Notes: a model not told the origin generated them from the sequence alone. 64,000 bases of DNA from Warburgia ugandensis (GCA_035236585.1 CP141130.1:33119501-33183500), one strand, 5' to 3'. Positions 1-14,374 are shown, counted from the stretch's first letter. Translations and numbers: made by a program.

Positions 1-1345
1 TTAGATTATGATTAGATTATTGTGGAGTGTTTAAGATTCTTAATTAGAGCTACTAACCCCTGCATTTCATTTATGCATCTCGTGGATTTGATCTCCCATT
101 TTGATTTGACACCTAATTGTGATTTGATGAATGATTTATATTTCATCGCACTTTTATCTCCTTACATGTAATCAAAGTTTGATTCATAATTTGTACTTGT
201 AGGTTATAGATGAGGGCAACCTAAGAGGGCGGCCGGTGAGGGCGGGTGTATGTGGCACTAGTAGGCTTCAAGGTGGTAACTTCTAGGTGGGAGCTTCTAG
301 GTGCTTATGATATGGTCATGGGTTGGGCTGAGATGAATTGTGAGATTGTTTTTATATGCATGATTTGATTTGTTATCTAGTTGTTGGCATGGATTGGCCG
401 ATAGTGAGCTGATATGCTTAGATGTATATTTGGAATAGATTTGCCTGTGGTGAGTTGATATGCTCTGATTTGACATGGCATAGATTTGCTTGATATTGAT
501 TCGAGAAGTGATTCAATTGTTTTATCGTTTTATCACTAATTTGTGCATACTGACAGCATGAATCATCCTTTACATGGATGTCCTATGATTTTACATGTGC
601 TAATGTTGTACATGGTTGAGATTGTGTTATACTATCATGATACATGTGATTATGAATTGTTTTGATTTGACTTGGCATGAATTTTGCTTTCCTAGTGACT
701 TGATTTATTATTTGATGGATTGACATAAATGTCTGTATCGCGAGTTGATATACGAAGAAATGTTATGATATGAGATTACTTGAAAATGAATTGAGATGTA
801 TGTGATATGAGTATTATTGTAAGGATAAGATGGTATGACTGTATATTGTTCCTTAGAATGGATTATAAATGACTTGGATATCCAATTGTATTTGGCTTTC
901 TATATATTACTAAAGTAGATGCTCAAACACCTACGAAGCATAGCTTGTTGAGACATTGTAAATTTATTTACAATGTCTAAGGTTTTGAAGAAAATGATTG
1001 AAGAATAAACAGCTAAAGTTAGATGGAACTATGTACAAAGACAATAATAGTGTGAGACTGTTGATAATGTAAGTATATGACTTGCATTTTATCTTCCTGG
1101 AAATGTATATATATATGCATTTATATAGTTGGACTGTGAATTGTAACTGGATAGAATCCTGGATAATGTAAAATATAAACTCATTGGTTTTCGTAACTTC
1201 TAAAATGTATTGTTGTGGTGTAGATGACACTTGGGTTTTGACAAACTTGTGCAAAAGAAAGATTATATTCAAATTTTTTAAAGATCTTCCACTGCTTGCA
1301 TTTGAAAAATAACGAAAATGTGTTATGAAAACTTGGGACGTCACA
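1..1345 (+). mobile_element. 3' part of a Tekay-like gypsy LTR, cut by window edge
   Basis: The segment ends in a typical chromovirus LTR terminus (acttgggacgtcaca, ending at 1345) and carries the AGCATAGCTTGTTGAGA block followed by a hairpin (951-978) that also occurs near the 3' end of solo LTR C (42110-42161) and, inverted, in solo LTR B. No coding domain is seen. The DNA after 1345 does not look like a primer site, so this is either a solo LTR or the 3' LTR of an element lying to the left. Its start and target duplication are outside the window. The family is inferred from resemblance to LTRs B and C. Confidence 0.7.
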
Positions 1346-1426
1346 TATCACTGAGACACTATCGAAATGCTAAGCTCTAGTCTTATTGGATTCCTTAATT
1401 GCCCTGTGATACGAAAGATAGTTGAT
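1346..1426. other. Unassigned target DNA, left piece
   Basis: This is a short flank between the left LTR and element E1. It ends with TTGAT, the target duplication of E1. With 5984-6185 and 35138-35797 it forms the sequence that existed before E1 and copia-1 arrived. I recognise no product in it. Confidence 0.5.
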
Positions 1427-3338
1427 TGTTAAGTGTTTAATTTTGGCTAAAAGACCCTTAATTTAGGATTCAATTAGATCATCAAACCATTCAAAAAGTG
1501 AAAAATTTAGCTTGATTTTTTTAATTGGGCTCAAATTGACCATCTAAACTTTAAAATTTCAAAATCAACGGTTAAATGATCATTAGAGAGTATTAGATGA
1601 TTAATGTGCAGTTTAGATGATTCTAATTTAGTCTTTTATTTTGCAGATCAACTGAAGGAAGGCTGGATGGCTTAGCTCTATGATCAACGGTGTAGATCAA
1701 AAACGGAAGAGTCCTAACCAACAAGGATTCCTAAAAGGATGGAGTTCTACTTGGAAGAGGAGAAAGTTTCCCCATAGAACTCTAACTCTTCAAAGATAGA
1801 GTTTAAGGAAGGAGTTGGATGAAGATAAGGAAGGAGGGAGAGAAAAATAAGGAAGGGAAAGGCTATAAAGAGGAAACTATATGAGGGGAAGTTTTGGAGT
1901 CTTTGGGGAGTTTTGGTTATTTCCATTGCTCACAATCTACATTGGTAGAGTTTTATGCTTTCCATGCTGTTTTGCTTTGTTGTTTTCTTCTTGCTTTCAT
2001 AGCTCTTCTTCCTTTTTTTTCCATCTCCTCACGTTCCCAATACCACCTTCCTCTTCACATCCCAGCCGACCCTTCTCCTTCATCGTCTTTTCTTCACCGC
2101 ATCATCCACAGCACCAGTTTCCATCTAATTCACCGCTCATCCCATCTCACGCACCCATCTACGTTTTTCACTGCCTAGGCTCGTCTGCCCCTATTCTCCA
2201 TTCCTCTGTGCCCAGTTATCTTCACTTCTCCAAGCTACACTGCCAGCTTAAGCACACACTCCTTTGTTTTCCTCTACCCATGTATCACCCATCCTTCCCT
2301 TTTTCCTCTACTCCTAATTGTCTTCACCGTCCTAGGCATCTTTGCCCAGCCATCTTCAGCATAGTCCCTCTTCTTTTTCCCAATTCTATTCTCTCTCTCT
2401 CTCTCTCGATCATCGTTCCATCAGTCGTCTACCAATTATCTCCACTACCCATCTCCTCTGCTCAAGCTAACTCAAGAAGCTGTGCAACGATGGTATTTGC
2501 ACCGACCACATGCCCAAGCATTGTTTTTCCATTCTCCTCTGCTTCCAGTCGTCCATCTTCACACGCCCAGCACCAGCCTCTACCTCCATCAAGCCAGATC
2601 AGAAGTGGGACGCCCCATCCTCAAAAAAGGTGACTTTTTCCAACGCTCCAAAGGACCAGCACCAGAGCGAGCTACATCTCCGTTACCCAGAACCCAGACC
2701 GGCCTCGCATAGCCGTTTGCCCAGAACTCTTTCACGCACCCAGCCAACGGCTCTAACATTTTTCTCGCCTCCGGACGTCCCAGAGACAGAAACCTGAATA
2801 GGGTTTTCCTCCCGCGTTGCTGCCCTCTTCTCCCTCCTCCAGATCCATCTTCCCCATTCACCGGTCATCTCCTTCATTGGGTTTTTCCTGGTTTTTGTTA
2901 AAAACCAGATTTTAAACAGAATTCCAGTTTTGCCCTTCATCTTTAAATGCAATGACAATTCTATTCAATTACATTAATTACATCTGCATCCCCTGTTTAA
3001 TTACATCTGTATCCTCTGTTTATTTACATCTGTGTCCCTGTTCCATTTAAGCTTTATTTTATACATCTTTTGACAGTGTTATCCAAGGACAATGCTATCC
3101 AAGGACAATGTGATTTAAGGATGTTTTGATTAGTTTTATTTTGTTTTCTGGAATTGAAAGTTATTTAAAGTGCATCATTTGAATAAATTTGAATGGTTAG
3201 GCTAGTTTTGTTATTCTCTTCAAGTTTCAAATAATTAAATTTTATTAAAAACTCCACTTAAAGTGAATCCCTGTGGGTTTGACTCGTATTTGCATAGCTA
3301 TACTACAATAGCCCATGCACTTGCGGAAAACATCAACA
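1427..3338 (+). repeat. 5' LTR of E1
   Basis: The LTR starts TGTTAAGTGT and ends CATCAACA, about 1912 bp. The middle is strongly pyrimidine-rich on this strand (about 1980-2880) and carries only a 17-bp CT tract (2391-2407). It matches 3961-5978 and 21017-22885 along its whole length. Confidence 0.93.
1864..1870 (+). promoter_or_regulatory. TATA box in E1 5' LTR
   Basis: TATAAAG in the context GGCTATAAAGAGG sits about 440 bp into the LTR, just upstream of the pyrimidine-rich part. The corresponding positions in the other two E LTRs also carry a TATA box (4397-4403 and 21449-21455). It is probably the element's own RNA polymerase II start; activity is not shown. Confidence 0.55.
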
Positions 3339-3960
3339 AGTTTTTGGTGTCGTTGCCGGAGACTTGCAAAGGAGTTTTTATAAAGTTTAATTAAAAAAAT
3401 TCCAAAAAAATTAAAAAAAATCAGAAAAATCCAAAAAAATAAAAAATATTAGGAATTGCATTTTAGGTGCATTTTTCAATTTTGTTTTAATGCATAATCA
3501 CCTAATTTCCTAAAATTGGTACTTATTTCTAAATTTTTTTTTTCAGGGAAACAGGAAAGCGGAGAAAATTGGGAAGAAAATCTTCATTGAAAAGTTCCCT
3601 GCTTTCCTAGATTAGGATTCTTTTCTTTTGAGTGAAGCTTGTAGTGAGGACCCTTGTAAACTGCACTTTCTATTGTCAAATCCTCTTCATTAAGTTGTGA
3701 AAAATTAGTAAAGTTGCTAACGAATGAGGATTCTTTGAGATAAAATAGGGAACCCGACTTTACTGAATTTTGTGGGTATATTCACTATAAACCCTCACGA
3801 GGCATAACTCGTCCACTAGGGGTAACCTAGGGGTTCAAGGGCTTGTTGCATATGCTAAATGCAATCGTGAGTACTTACGAAAGTGGGATATTGTACTAGT
3901 TTTGTAAAATAGTTGTCTGCATGTTTTGCTCGGGACTAGCAAAATGCTGGTTGGGGGGTG
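3339..3960 (+). other. Internal non-coding region of E1
   Basis: This holds the primer-binding site (3345-3359), an A-rich stretch (3388-3450), further non-coding leader-like sequence and a polypurine tract ending at 3960. No reading frame of note or known domain is visible. It may carry the packaging signal used in trans, which is an inference. Confidence 0.8.
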
Positions 3961-4396
3961 TGTTAAGTGTTTAATTTTGGCTAAAAGACCCTTAATTTAG
4001 CATTTAATTAGATCATCAAACCGTTCAAAAGTGAAAAATTTAGCTTGATTTTTTAAATTGGGCTCAAATTGACCATCTAAACTTTAAATTTTCAAAATCA
4101 ATGGTTAGATGATCATTAGAGAATATTAGATGATTAATGTGCGGTTTAGATGATTCTAATTTAATCTTTTATTTTGCAGATCAACTAAAGAAAGGTTGGA
4201 TGGCTCAGCTCTATGATCAACGGTGTAGATCAAAAAGGCAAGAGTCTTAACCAACAAGGATTCCTAAAAGGATGGAGTTTTACTTGGAAGAGGAGAAAGT
4301 TTCCCCATAAAACTCTAACTCTTCAAAGATAGAATTTAAGGAAGGAGTTGGATGAAGATAAGGAAGGAGGTGGAGAAAAACAAGGAAGGGAAAGGC

Positions 4397-4403
4397 TATA
4401 AAG
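4397..4403 (+). promoter_or_regulatory. TATA box in E1 3' LTR
   Basis: TATAAAG occupies the same relative position as at 1864-1870. Confidence 0.5.
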
Positions 4404-4916
4404 AGGAAACCGTATGAGGGGAAGTTTTGGAGTCTTTGGGGAGTTTTGGTTATTTCCATTGCTTACAATCTACATTGGTAGAGTTTTATGCTTTCCACGT
4501 TGTTTTGCTTTGTTGTTTTCTTCTTGCTTTCATAGCTCTTCTTCCTTTTTTTTCCATCTCCTCACGTTCCCAATACCACCTTTCTCTTCACATCCCAGCC
4601 GACCCTTCTCCTTCATCGTCTGTTCTTCACCGCATCATCCACAGCACCAGTTTCCATCTAATTCACTGCTCATCCCATCTCACGCACCCATCTACGTTTT
4701 TCACTGCCTAGGCTCATCTGCCCCTATTCTCCCTTCCTCTGTACCCAGTTATCTTCACTTCTCCAAGCTACATTGCCAGCCTAAGCACACGCTTTGTTTT
4801 CCTCTACCCACGTATCACCCATCCTTCTCTTTTTCCTCTATTCCCAGTTGTCTTCACTGTCCTAGGCTTCTCTGCCCAGCCATCTTCAGCATAGTCCCTC
4901 TTCTTTTTCCCAATTC

Positions 4917-5058
<142 letters not shown>

Positions 5059-5983
5059 ATTCCATCGGTCGTCTACCAATTATCTCCACCAGCCATCTCC
5101 TCTGCTCAAGCTAACTCTAGAAGCTATGCAACTATGGTATTTGCACCGGCCACATGCCCAGGCATCTTTTTTCCATTCTCCTCTACTTCCAGTCAGCCAT
5201 CTTCACACGCCCAGCACCTGCCTCTACCTCCATCAAGCCAGATTGGAAGTGGGACGCCCCATCCTCAGAAAAGGTGACCTTTTCCAACGCTCCAAACAAC
5301 CAGCACCAGAGCGAGCTGCATCTTCATTACCAAGAACCCAGAACGGCCTCACATAGCCGTTTGCCCATAACTCTTTCACGCACCCAGCTAATGGCTCCAG
5401 AATTTTTCTTGCCACCGAACGTCCCAGAGACGGAAACCCGAATTGGTTTTTCCTCCTGCGTCGCTGCTCTCTTCTCCCTCCAGATCCATCTTCCCCATTC
5501 ATCGGTCATCTCTTTCGTTGTGTTTTTCCTGGCTTTTGTTAAAAACTAGATTTTAAACAGAATTCCAATTTTGCCCTTCATCTTTAAATGCAATGACAAT
5601 TCTGTTCAATTCCATTAATTACATTTGTGTCCCCTATTTAATTACATCTATATCCTTTGTTTATTTACATCTGTGTCCTTGTTCCATTTAAGCTTTATTT
5701 TATATATCTTTTGATAGTGTTATCCAGGGACAATGCTACCCAAGGACAGTGTGATTCAAGGATGTTTTGATTAGTTTTATTTTGTTTTCTGGAATTGAAA
5801 GTTATTTAAAGTGCATCATTTGAATAAATCTGAATGGTTAGGCTAGTTTTGTTATTCTCTTCAAGTTTCAAATAATTAAATTTTATTAAAAACTCCACTT
5901 AAAGTGAGTCCCTGTGGGTTCGACCCGTATTTGCATAGCTATACTACAATAGCCCGTGCACTTGTGAAAACATCAACATTGAT

Positions 5984-6185
5984 CTTCACAATGGTGAAAC
6001 CATCATAATAGGTCTCTTATTGAAAATGCTGAAGTCAATCAAATATGAAAGAAGAAAAACTATATCAACTAAGAATAAATGGCCACAAATCATGCCCTGC
6101 ACTTACACCATGTGCGTGGTTTGGAAGCCACTATGCAAACTTGCAAACTATATCCAAGGTTATTTACTAAAAGAACGGAAAAAAC
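5984..6185. other. Unassigned target DNA, middle piece
   Basis: This lies between E1 and copia-1 and ends in AAAAC, the copia-1 target duplication. A moderately long open stretch runs through it on the plus strand, but I do not recognise the product and cannot say whether it was ever a gene. Confidence 0.4.
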
Positions 6186-6649
6186 TGTTAGATATTGTAC
6201 GTATATATAGTTATATGCACATATATAAATTCTATGCTATCATATGGATTTGGCCTAAATTAAAGTGATCTAATAAGTTTTAAGGTTAAATGGGTCATAG
6301 TCATCTCAAAAGGTATGGGTTTTATTATGTGTAGATACTTAATCTCTAATTTTTATTTTATGATGGGCTAGAATAAGAAATAAGGAAAGGGGATACAGTT
6401 ATAAATGGTTATGGTCCCCAAATTATATGTATGATTCTTTTCTGACATCCCATCATCAGAAAAGAGAGAACACCATTCTCCAAGAAGTTCATACGCATCA
6501 ATTTGGAAGATCAGGAACTGCAATACTCAAGAATTACATCCGGTCTCATGGATTCAAGTAGGCTTTCACATCTATTCTTTTATTCTTGATGATTTTTGTG
6601 GAGGATCTTGGGGTGATGAAAGTATTCATCAATAAAGTATAATACAACA
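6186..6649 (+). repeat. 5' LTR of copia-1
   Basis: Starts TGTTAGATATTG and ends TACAACA, 464 bp, followed by the primer-binding site. A TATAAATG motif lies near 6390. Confidence 0.92.
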
Positions 6650-7849
6650 AGTGGTATCAGAGTAACTTCATGTTAAATCATTGATAAACATGTTTCTTAA
6701 TATGTTTTTCTTTTATGTGATTGCTTAAAATGGTTCCTTAAGACAATAAAGTGTTTTCCTCTTTCTCTCAGATGTTAGATCGCATATTTTTTTTTAAAGA
6801 AATTAGGGTTTTAATCTTTGAAAACCGTGGTACAATAGAAAACACATCATATAGACACCTCAAATGAATGATCTAAATCGATAGATGGAATTAGGGACCT
6901 TCAAAACCTTAGAAACGGCAAACACAACAAAAATTGGGTCATCAGGGACCCTGATCTAATCAAAACACAATGAATGGCTCGGGTTCATCGTCTCCGTTGG
7001 ACGATATGCCCAAGATGCTGTACGTGGAATGTGCTGGTGGGACGATGAGCGCATGCTCTTCGTTGTGTACACGCATAGCTTACACATGTAGAAAAGCAGA
7101 GCCACGCTGTCACTGTTCGCATGGGATGTTGGGCATCTTGGAATCCAGGACGCACGTGGTGCATCCGCGCTGAGTGTTTAGGATGCGTGCATCTTGGTGG
7201 TGCCAGTCAAAAATTACCGTTCAGGCCCAGATTTTGATCTAGGCCATTGAATAGTGAACTAAATTAGAAAAATCCAATTTCTGAGAGTTATATAAACTCA
7301 ATTTTAGATCTACAAAGTCTGTTGGAAAGGTTTTGATGACACAAACTTGATTTTAGCACTAAAACCTTGATCTGATCACACCTAGTTAGGTTAAACTCAT
7401 AAAATAGTGTCAAATTGCTTGGATCGGATCGATGAGAGAGTGATTAGGCCCTAGAACTAGAATATTTGATAATCAAAAAGGGTAAAATTAAATTCAAATC
7501 TTGGTACAAGTTTCTTTTGGATGTATAATGTTTCAAAATAAGTTGATTGAAACAACATGCTACCAAAGTAGCCTCTCTTATGTAAATCAATTTATTTTTG
7601 AACATTAAGATGGTTGTGGGTATGTAATTCATGCAGATATTGATTGACCCAAAGGAAGGTCAAAATTTGGCCAAATTACATGCACACTTGTGGTAATAAA
7701 TATGTGACAATTATTGGGTACTCCATGTAACCAATAAGTCGGTCTAAAGAAAGGCTTATTGTTTGACAGGATTTATTGTCAATATTTGATTACCACATCA
7801 AGAGTACCACTTACAAGTTAATATTTTTGCCAACATTAGTTTTATTCCC
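6650..7849 (+). other. Untranslated leader of copia-1
   Basis: About 1.2 kb between the primer site and the first gag-like residues, long for a copia leader. A patch around 6970-7210 is richer in G+C than its surroundings and has a short open frame with no recognisable domain. No target duplication was found that would mark it as an insertion. Confidence 0.6.
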
Positions 7850-8580
7850 ATGTTGAATGGGACCAACTTTAAGGAATGGAAAGAGAATGTCATGATCGTT
7901 CTTGGCTGCATGGATCTGGACCTTATGCCAAGGATTGAACAACCCATTGCTCTTAAGAATAAAAGTTCTATTGAGGAAAAATGGGACTTTGGGAAGTGGG
8001 ATCGTTCAAATCACATGAGTCTTATGATCATGAAGCGTGGAATTCTAGAAACTTATAGGGGTACTATGTTTGAAAAGGTAACTATTGCCAAGGAGTTCCT
8101 TAAGAAAATTGAAAATTGTTTTGCTAAAAATGATAAGGCTGAAACAAGTATGATTCTGTCGAATTTGATTTCAATGAAGTATAAAGGAAAAAGAAATATC
8201 AGGGAGTACATCATGGAAATGTCTCATCTTGCTTCAAAACTAAAGGCATTAAAGCTAGAGTTGTTTGAGAATTTGCTCATGCATTTGGTTTTGATTTCTC
8301 TTCCTGCACAATTCAGTCAATTTAAGGTCAGCTACAACTGCCAAAAGGACAAATGGTGTCTTAACGAGCTCATTTCTCATTGTGTGCAAGAGGAGGAAAG
8401 GCTGAAGCAAGAAAAGACTAAAAGTTCTCACTTGGCAAGTACCTCTAAGGATAAGAACAAGATAAGGAATAAGGATAAAGAAGTTGCAAGTGGTCCACCT
8501 CAAAAGAAATAGCAAAAGAAACAAAATGAGGAATTTAGTTGTTACTTTTGCAAGAATCCTAGACACATGAAGGACTGTAC
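7850..8580 (+). pseudogene. copia-1 gag remnant
   Basis: The protein shows the usual copia gag order: an N-terminal LNGTNFKEWKENV block, a central helical UBN2-type region (LISLPAQFSQFKVSYN), a basic Lys-rich tail, then a CCHC nucleic-acid-binding knuckle. It would have formed the virus-like particle shell in the cytoplasm. Treated as a fossil; it belongs to the gag-pol of the 6186-35132 element. Confidence 0.85.
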
Positions 8581-8619
8581 CAAATATCACGCTTGGCGTG
8601 CAAAGAAAGGTATGTTTCT

Positions 8620-10330
8620 CACCATGGTTTGTTTTGAGGTTAGTTTAGCTTTAGTACTTAGACACACTTGGTGGATAGATTTTGGTGCTACTACTCACAT
8701 AAGTATGTCTATGCAGGGTTGCCTGAGTTGCCAAAATCCAAATGATGATGAAAGATTCATTTAAGTGGGAGATGGCAAATCAGTGGAGGTTGAGGCAATA
8801 GGGACATTTATGTTATTATTTGGATTTAAAAGAGACATATGTTGTACTCTCTTTTAGACAAAATTTGGTTTCTATTTCTCTTTTGGTAAAATTTGGTTAT
8901 TATTGTTCATTTGGAAATAATCAGTTTAGTCTCTTTTTGAATTCCAATATTGTTGGTACCAGTTCTTTGTCTCTTTATGATAACCTTTATTTACTTGATA
9001 CTGTTGCCTCTTTTAATAAAACCTTGCATGTGAGTTCATGTGGTATAAAAAGCAAATTAACTAATGAGAATTCTGCTTCACTTTGCACAAGCATTTAGGG
9101 CATATATCTAAATAAAGAATTGAAAGACTTGTGTCAGATGGAATTCATGATCCCCTTGCTTTATCAAACTTTCAAGTTTGTGTTGAGTGCATTAAGGGGA
9201 AACAGACAAATATAAGGAGATTAGGTGCCAACAGATCTTCAGACATCTTAGAACTAATACATATGGATATTTGTGGGCCATTCCCTACAGCTTCATGGAA
9301 TGGTCAACAATATTTTATTACGTTCGTAGATGATTTCTTGTGTTATGGCTACCTTTATCTCATTCATGAGAAGTCTCAATCATTGAAGGTGTTTTAGGTA
9401 TTCAAGGCTGAAGTTGAGAACCAACTTGGAAAAAGCATTAAGGTTGTCATATCTGACTGTGGTGGTGAGTACTATGGTAGATATGATAGATTAGGTGAAC
9501 AACATCCTGGGCCATTTTCCAAATTCCTAGAGGAGTGTAGTATTGTCCCATAGTACACCATGCTGGGAAGTGCTAACATGAATGGTGTTGCTGAGAGACG
9601 AAACAGAACATTAAAGGACATGGTGAGGAGTATGATTAGCCATACTACCTTACCAGATTCACTCTGGGGAGAGGCACTCAAAACTGCAACTTACATCCTT
9701 AATAGAGTTCCAATTAAAGTAGCGGCTAAAACTCCTTATGAATTATAGACGGGCAAGAAGCCCATTATAAAGCATTTACACATTTGGGGTTGTCTAGCTG
9801 AGGCAAGGCCTTATAGCCCAAATGAAAAGAAACTAGACTCAAGAACAATCATCAAATATTTTGTTGGGTACTATGAACGGTATCGGGGGTACAAATTTTA
9901 TGATCCCACTACTAGGTCCTTTTTTGAGATGGGAAATGCCCGATTCTTTGAGGATATTGAGTTTGGGGGGAGAGATAAGGTTAAAGACTTTGTCTTTGAA
10001 GAGGAATCTATTTCTCTTCCTAGGATTGTTATTGACGATGGTCAGGCTCCTATTCTTGATGTTGTTCAAGAAGCAATACTAGAGCCGCAAGATAATGTTG
10101 AAATTCTCCCTAATCAAGGTCAACATGTTATTCCTAGAGAACAAACTCAATAACCTCAAGAACATATGCCATTAAGGAGATCCACTAGAGAAAGGAGAAG
10201 TGCAGTTTTTGATGATTATATCATATTTCTCCAAGAACATGAAGATAACGTTCGATTGGTGAAAGATGATCCAATCAACTTTCATCAAGCCATGCAAAGT
10301 ATTAATTCTCAAAAGTGAACTGATGCCATG
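8620..10330 (+). pseudogene. copia-1 protease-integrase remnant
   Basis: The protease motif with the D-x-G-A-T signature region lies near 8670. The integrase core follows with HMDICGPF (about 9260), ITFVDD (about 9320), VVISDCGGEYY (about 9450) and [17 protein letters not shown] (about 9580), then the post-core LHIWGCLAEARPY region. These residues are diagnostic of Ty1/copia integrase. The remnant is decayed and is interrupted at 10338 by solo LTR D. Confidence 0.85.
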
Positions 10331-13300
10331 AATGAAGTGTAACATCTAAAAAAAAAAGAAAAGAAAAAGACAAAAGGGCCTTAAATAAAGGGGGCCGTAT
10401 TTGATATGGGCACTCCCCACATAAGGCAACCCGACTGTGACGACCCGGGTTTTTGAAACATGATTTGTAAAGTATTTTGAAAGGCAGGGCCGTTAAGAGT
10501 GTAAATTTTTTTCATAAAACAAAGCAGCGGAAATTCTTTTCTTTAGAACTTGTTTTGAAAACCCAAGTCACCACTTCATACATAACATAAGTACAATTTG
10601 TGTACAAAATAAAATTCAATTGAAGGAATATACTTTTATTAAACTCCAAGATCCATACAGTGGTTCACAGTACAGGTAAATCTAGTACAATACTTGTCCA
10701 AATTACATAATCCAAAACTCAAGCTCACCATACAATAAAACTCTCAACAAAGAAAAATACATGTCTTTAAGGGTATACCTTGAAGATTATTCTCTTCAAG
10801 TCTTCTATAGTCTTCAGCTCCTAACTCTCCTTCCCTGTATTTGAGATATTGCAACAATTACAATATCTCAGTAAGCAATGCTTGGTAGGGGATTCAAGAA
10901 ACATAACATTGACAATGTAATTCCAATACTTCATAATCTCATTATCCTTAAACATACTCTTTACTTTGTAAGCTATGTATATCTATATACATACATACTC
11001 TTCATGGGTAAACCAGTTTAATTTGTGAAAATAGTCAAATATCATTCCCAACTAAGCTGATCAATTCTCTTCATTTTGAGAATTTAGTATTACAGCTAAT
11101 CTTATACTGGGAATTTTCCTTCTTGGAAAATATTGGTAATATACAATTACCTAGCATTTCATTATGCTATAACATAAGGCATTTCACTATGCCTATTCTC
11201 ATATGCATCATAATGCAAAATAATCAAAAAGGTTGCTATGCTGCAGTCTGATCCATACTAGTGCACTTGGATAACTGCCCTGTTCACCACTGATACCACA
11301 GTGGAAAATATTATGTCACTGCCCGTATGGGGGGGCAAGACTTTCACAGTGGTGGCCTTCCCATAATTGCCACCACCCGACTTTTAGCCTCTCATTGGGC
11401 AAGGTATCATCATATTATCAAATATCAAGGTGCGGGTGGCCAAACCCTCATAACTCCTCTAGCAATAGCATTCCCCTAGGCTTATTCCTATTAAAACAAA
11501 CTCACAAGCCTCCAAGCTTGTATGTAAAATAGATTTCATATATATTAGACCATATGTCTGTTTACTTAGGGCTGAAAATTTTTCTAGTTCCCTATTCACT
11601 TATAGTTTAGTCCTTAACCATCTTATATGTGTTTGGTTGAATCATAAGGTTTTTAAGAGATTTAGTACAAGTATTATCATTACTCTTGTCAACATAAGAT
11701 CATGAATACAATCATGTATATCTCATGTAAATGCATTCATCAAATCCTCCTACCCTTAAGGATTGATCTCTTTTCCCCCAATCTTCCATGATCCTGACTA
11801 ATATATGTAATCTGTACATCCATACATATTGTCAATATATAAATTATGATAAATTCTATTGATCACTAGATCTGATGATTAGAATGATCTTTAGATTATT
11901 CATATCTAAGTATTTTTCTATCTCTAAGGCTTTGTATATCCATCTCCTTGATCTTGATCTTTCATAGATCCATTAATTGACAATCTACACATGTTGAAAA
12001 AGATCAAGGTCCTAGATCTTCTATCATCTAGTTCTTCTTTGATTTAAGTTCAGTTATTGGATCATCCCTATGGAGGATGATCTTGGTTTTCTTCCTTGAA
12101 TCATATTTGATCAAGGGTTTGGATTATCTAATCTAATGAACTATAACAAGTATACTAATACACATGCATACTAATTACAATATAGTGTTCTTATTCTTAT
12201 TGTTCTTGATCATCCAAGATCTAATGGATCTTGTTTGATCATCCTTATCTTACTTACTATTTTTATTAGGGCTAGGTAATTTACTAACCTTTTATCCTCT
12301 TATTATTATTATTCAACCAGTAAATGTGCTGGTTGAAGGTAACTTATTCAAGCTTAAATCTAGACTGCCCCTCTTATTTCCAATTGGCTAAGGCTTACTA
12401 GTTGAATGGGTGAACACAAAGTGGTTACTTCAATCCTCATGTAAGGAGGTGTTTAGACCTCACAAACGTCAACGGAAGGTAGGGGAAGAGCGAGGCTCTA
12501 TTAGATAACCGCCTTAACCACTATGTTCATCATTCACTAGAATGACCATAGCTCAACCTTTGATAAGGTTCCTATAAGCATGTTTACCCTAAGTACTCTT
12601 TCTAATGGATTTTAATTAAGTCCATAAATATTTATAATGTCATTCATGGGGTTTATTATTCTTTTCCTAATTTGGGCCAAGGACTTGATAATCCTTATAT
12701 TGTCCTACTAACTTTATTTGTGTAATGAAACTCTACTTTCTCATTAGAATACATTTTTGATGTTTTATGCTCTTTATCTCATAACAAGTAAATCTACTAA
12801 TAACATTCAACCATAAATGAATTATAAATTCAAAGCATAAAACTACATAATTTAACATTCAATGATAATGAGGCAAGGTACTTAAATTAAATCTAACACC
12901 TTATGATAACAATGAAATCACATATCATGCTAAAATCTAAATGTTATACTAGCATGCTTTATAACATAATCATATTTAAAATGCTATGAAACTAATTACA
13001 TTAACTTTTTTAGAAACCTTTACTTATGATCCAACCATTTGATCTTAGATCTTTTCCTTCGATTAAGGATTTTAGTTATATTTAGGGAATTTTCTTTATT
13101 AAGGTCAAAAGATCATATTGATCTATTTTTGTCATAATCCATTCATGATTTCCTTGGATTTCATCATATCAACATTTATTCTTTTCATCCCAAGGATCTG
13201 ATCACACTTGATCTCATTGATCAAGTAGGTTCCTTTGTATTTTTAGGATTTTTCTACCATAATGGGTAGATCCCTTAATATATCTCATATATATCCAATT

Positions 13301-14366
13301 AAATAATAGATCTCACTTTATTTCAATATTATATCATTATTAAAACATATTTTCAAGATTTGATCATCTCAGATCTTGAAGATCTAGGTAATTGGAAACT
13401 TGTTTATTTAATACAGAAAGTTTTTACTGAATAACATGTCCATTTTATCATTTTATCATAAAATAAAGGTTTCAAGCTTTCCATAGCTTCTTTCCGATCT
13501 CAATTTGGAGTTCAAATGGCTTCGAAATTAGATCTGGAAGTTTACAGTCTTTCCTAGGGCCTGGATTTGATCTGGGCCTAAGGAACGGACGGCCCAGATT
13601 GTTCGGCAGAAAACTAAGCCGGGCATAATGAGTCGGGAGCGTTCGTTGCACTGAAATGTTGAAGCGCCTGCATAGGGCGTCCATGGACGCGTGCGGGACG
13701 TCGTCTGTCCGATCGGGAGATCGGACAGTCTGTTTGGACCGTCCAATCAATCCCTTCTCAATTGAGAGACCAAACCTTCTCAAATCTTTGTGAAAATTCT
13801 ACCCTAGGGGCTTTGGACCCTTTTGGATTGATTGGTGGAGTCATATTTTTCATCTGAGCACTCCATCATCATGAATTAAGGGTTCTGGTGTTTACTTTAT
13901 TTTTACCTTTTTATTACCCAAATAAATTATAGAAAAATAAAAATTACATAAATAAGTAGTAAACATCTATATAAAGTATTCCCACATACCTGATTGGAGA
14001 AAAATCATTGATTATATTCCCAATTTAAAAAAAATACCTTGTTGATGAAGATATGGCCTAAGATCCATCTTTCTTGCAAATTTCCGTTGTTTGAACCGTT
14101 GGATCTTGAAATTTCTTTGGAGGTTTTGTAGAATAGATATTTTGAAAAGTTTTGGATGGTGGAATTGATCAAATTAGATATGGAATAGAGTGCCTAATTG
14201 ATTTTAGGTCTCTTGTTCCAATCTAAAAAGAAAAACAAATTGAAAAGAGATCTATCTCTTGGAAATTTTGGGTTTTTTGGGGAGGGATCTAGATCTAATT
14301 TTTTAGGGAGAGTGAAGAGAATTTTGTGGGGATTTTATGAGAATTTTTGGAGGATTTTTGGGGTTG

Positions 14367-14374
14367 TATTTATA
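14367..14374 (-). promoter_or_regulatory. TATA box of solo LTR B
   Basis: TATAAATA on the minus strand within CTTATAAATACAACC. The related LTR C has the same octamer at 38611-38618 in similar context (CCTATAAATACC). It is likely the LTR promoter core. Confidence 0.55.
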
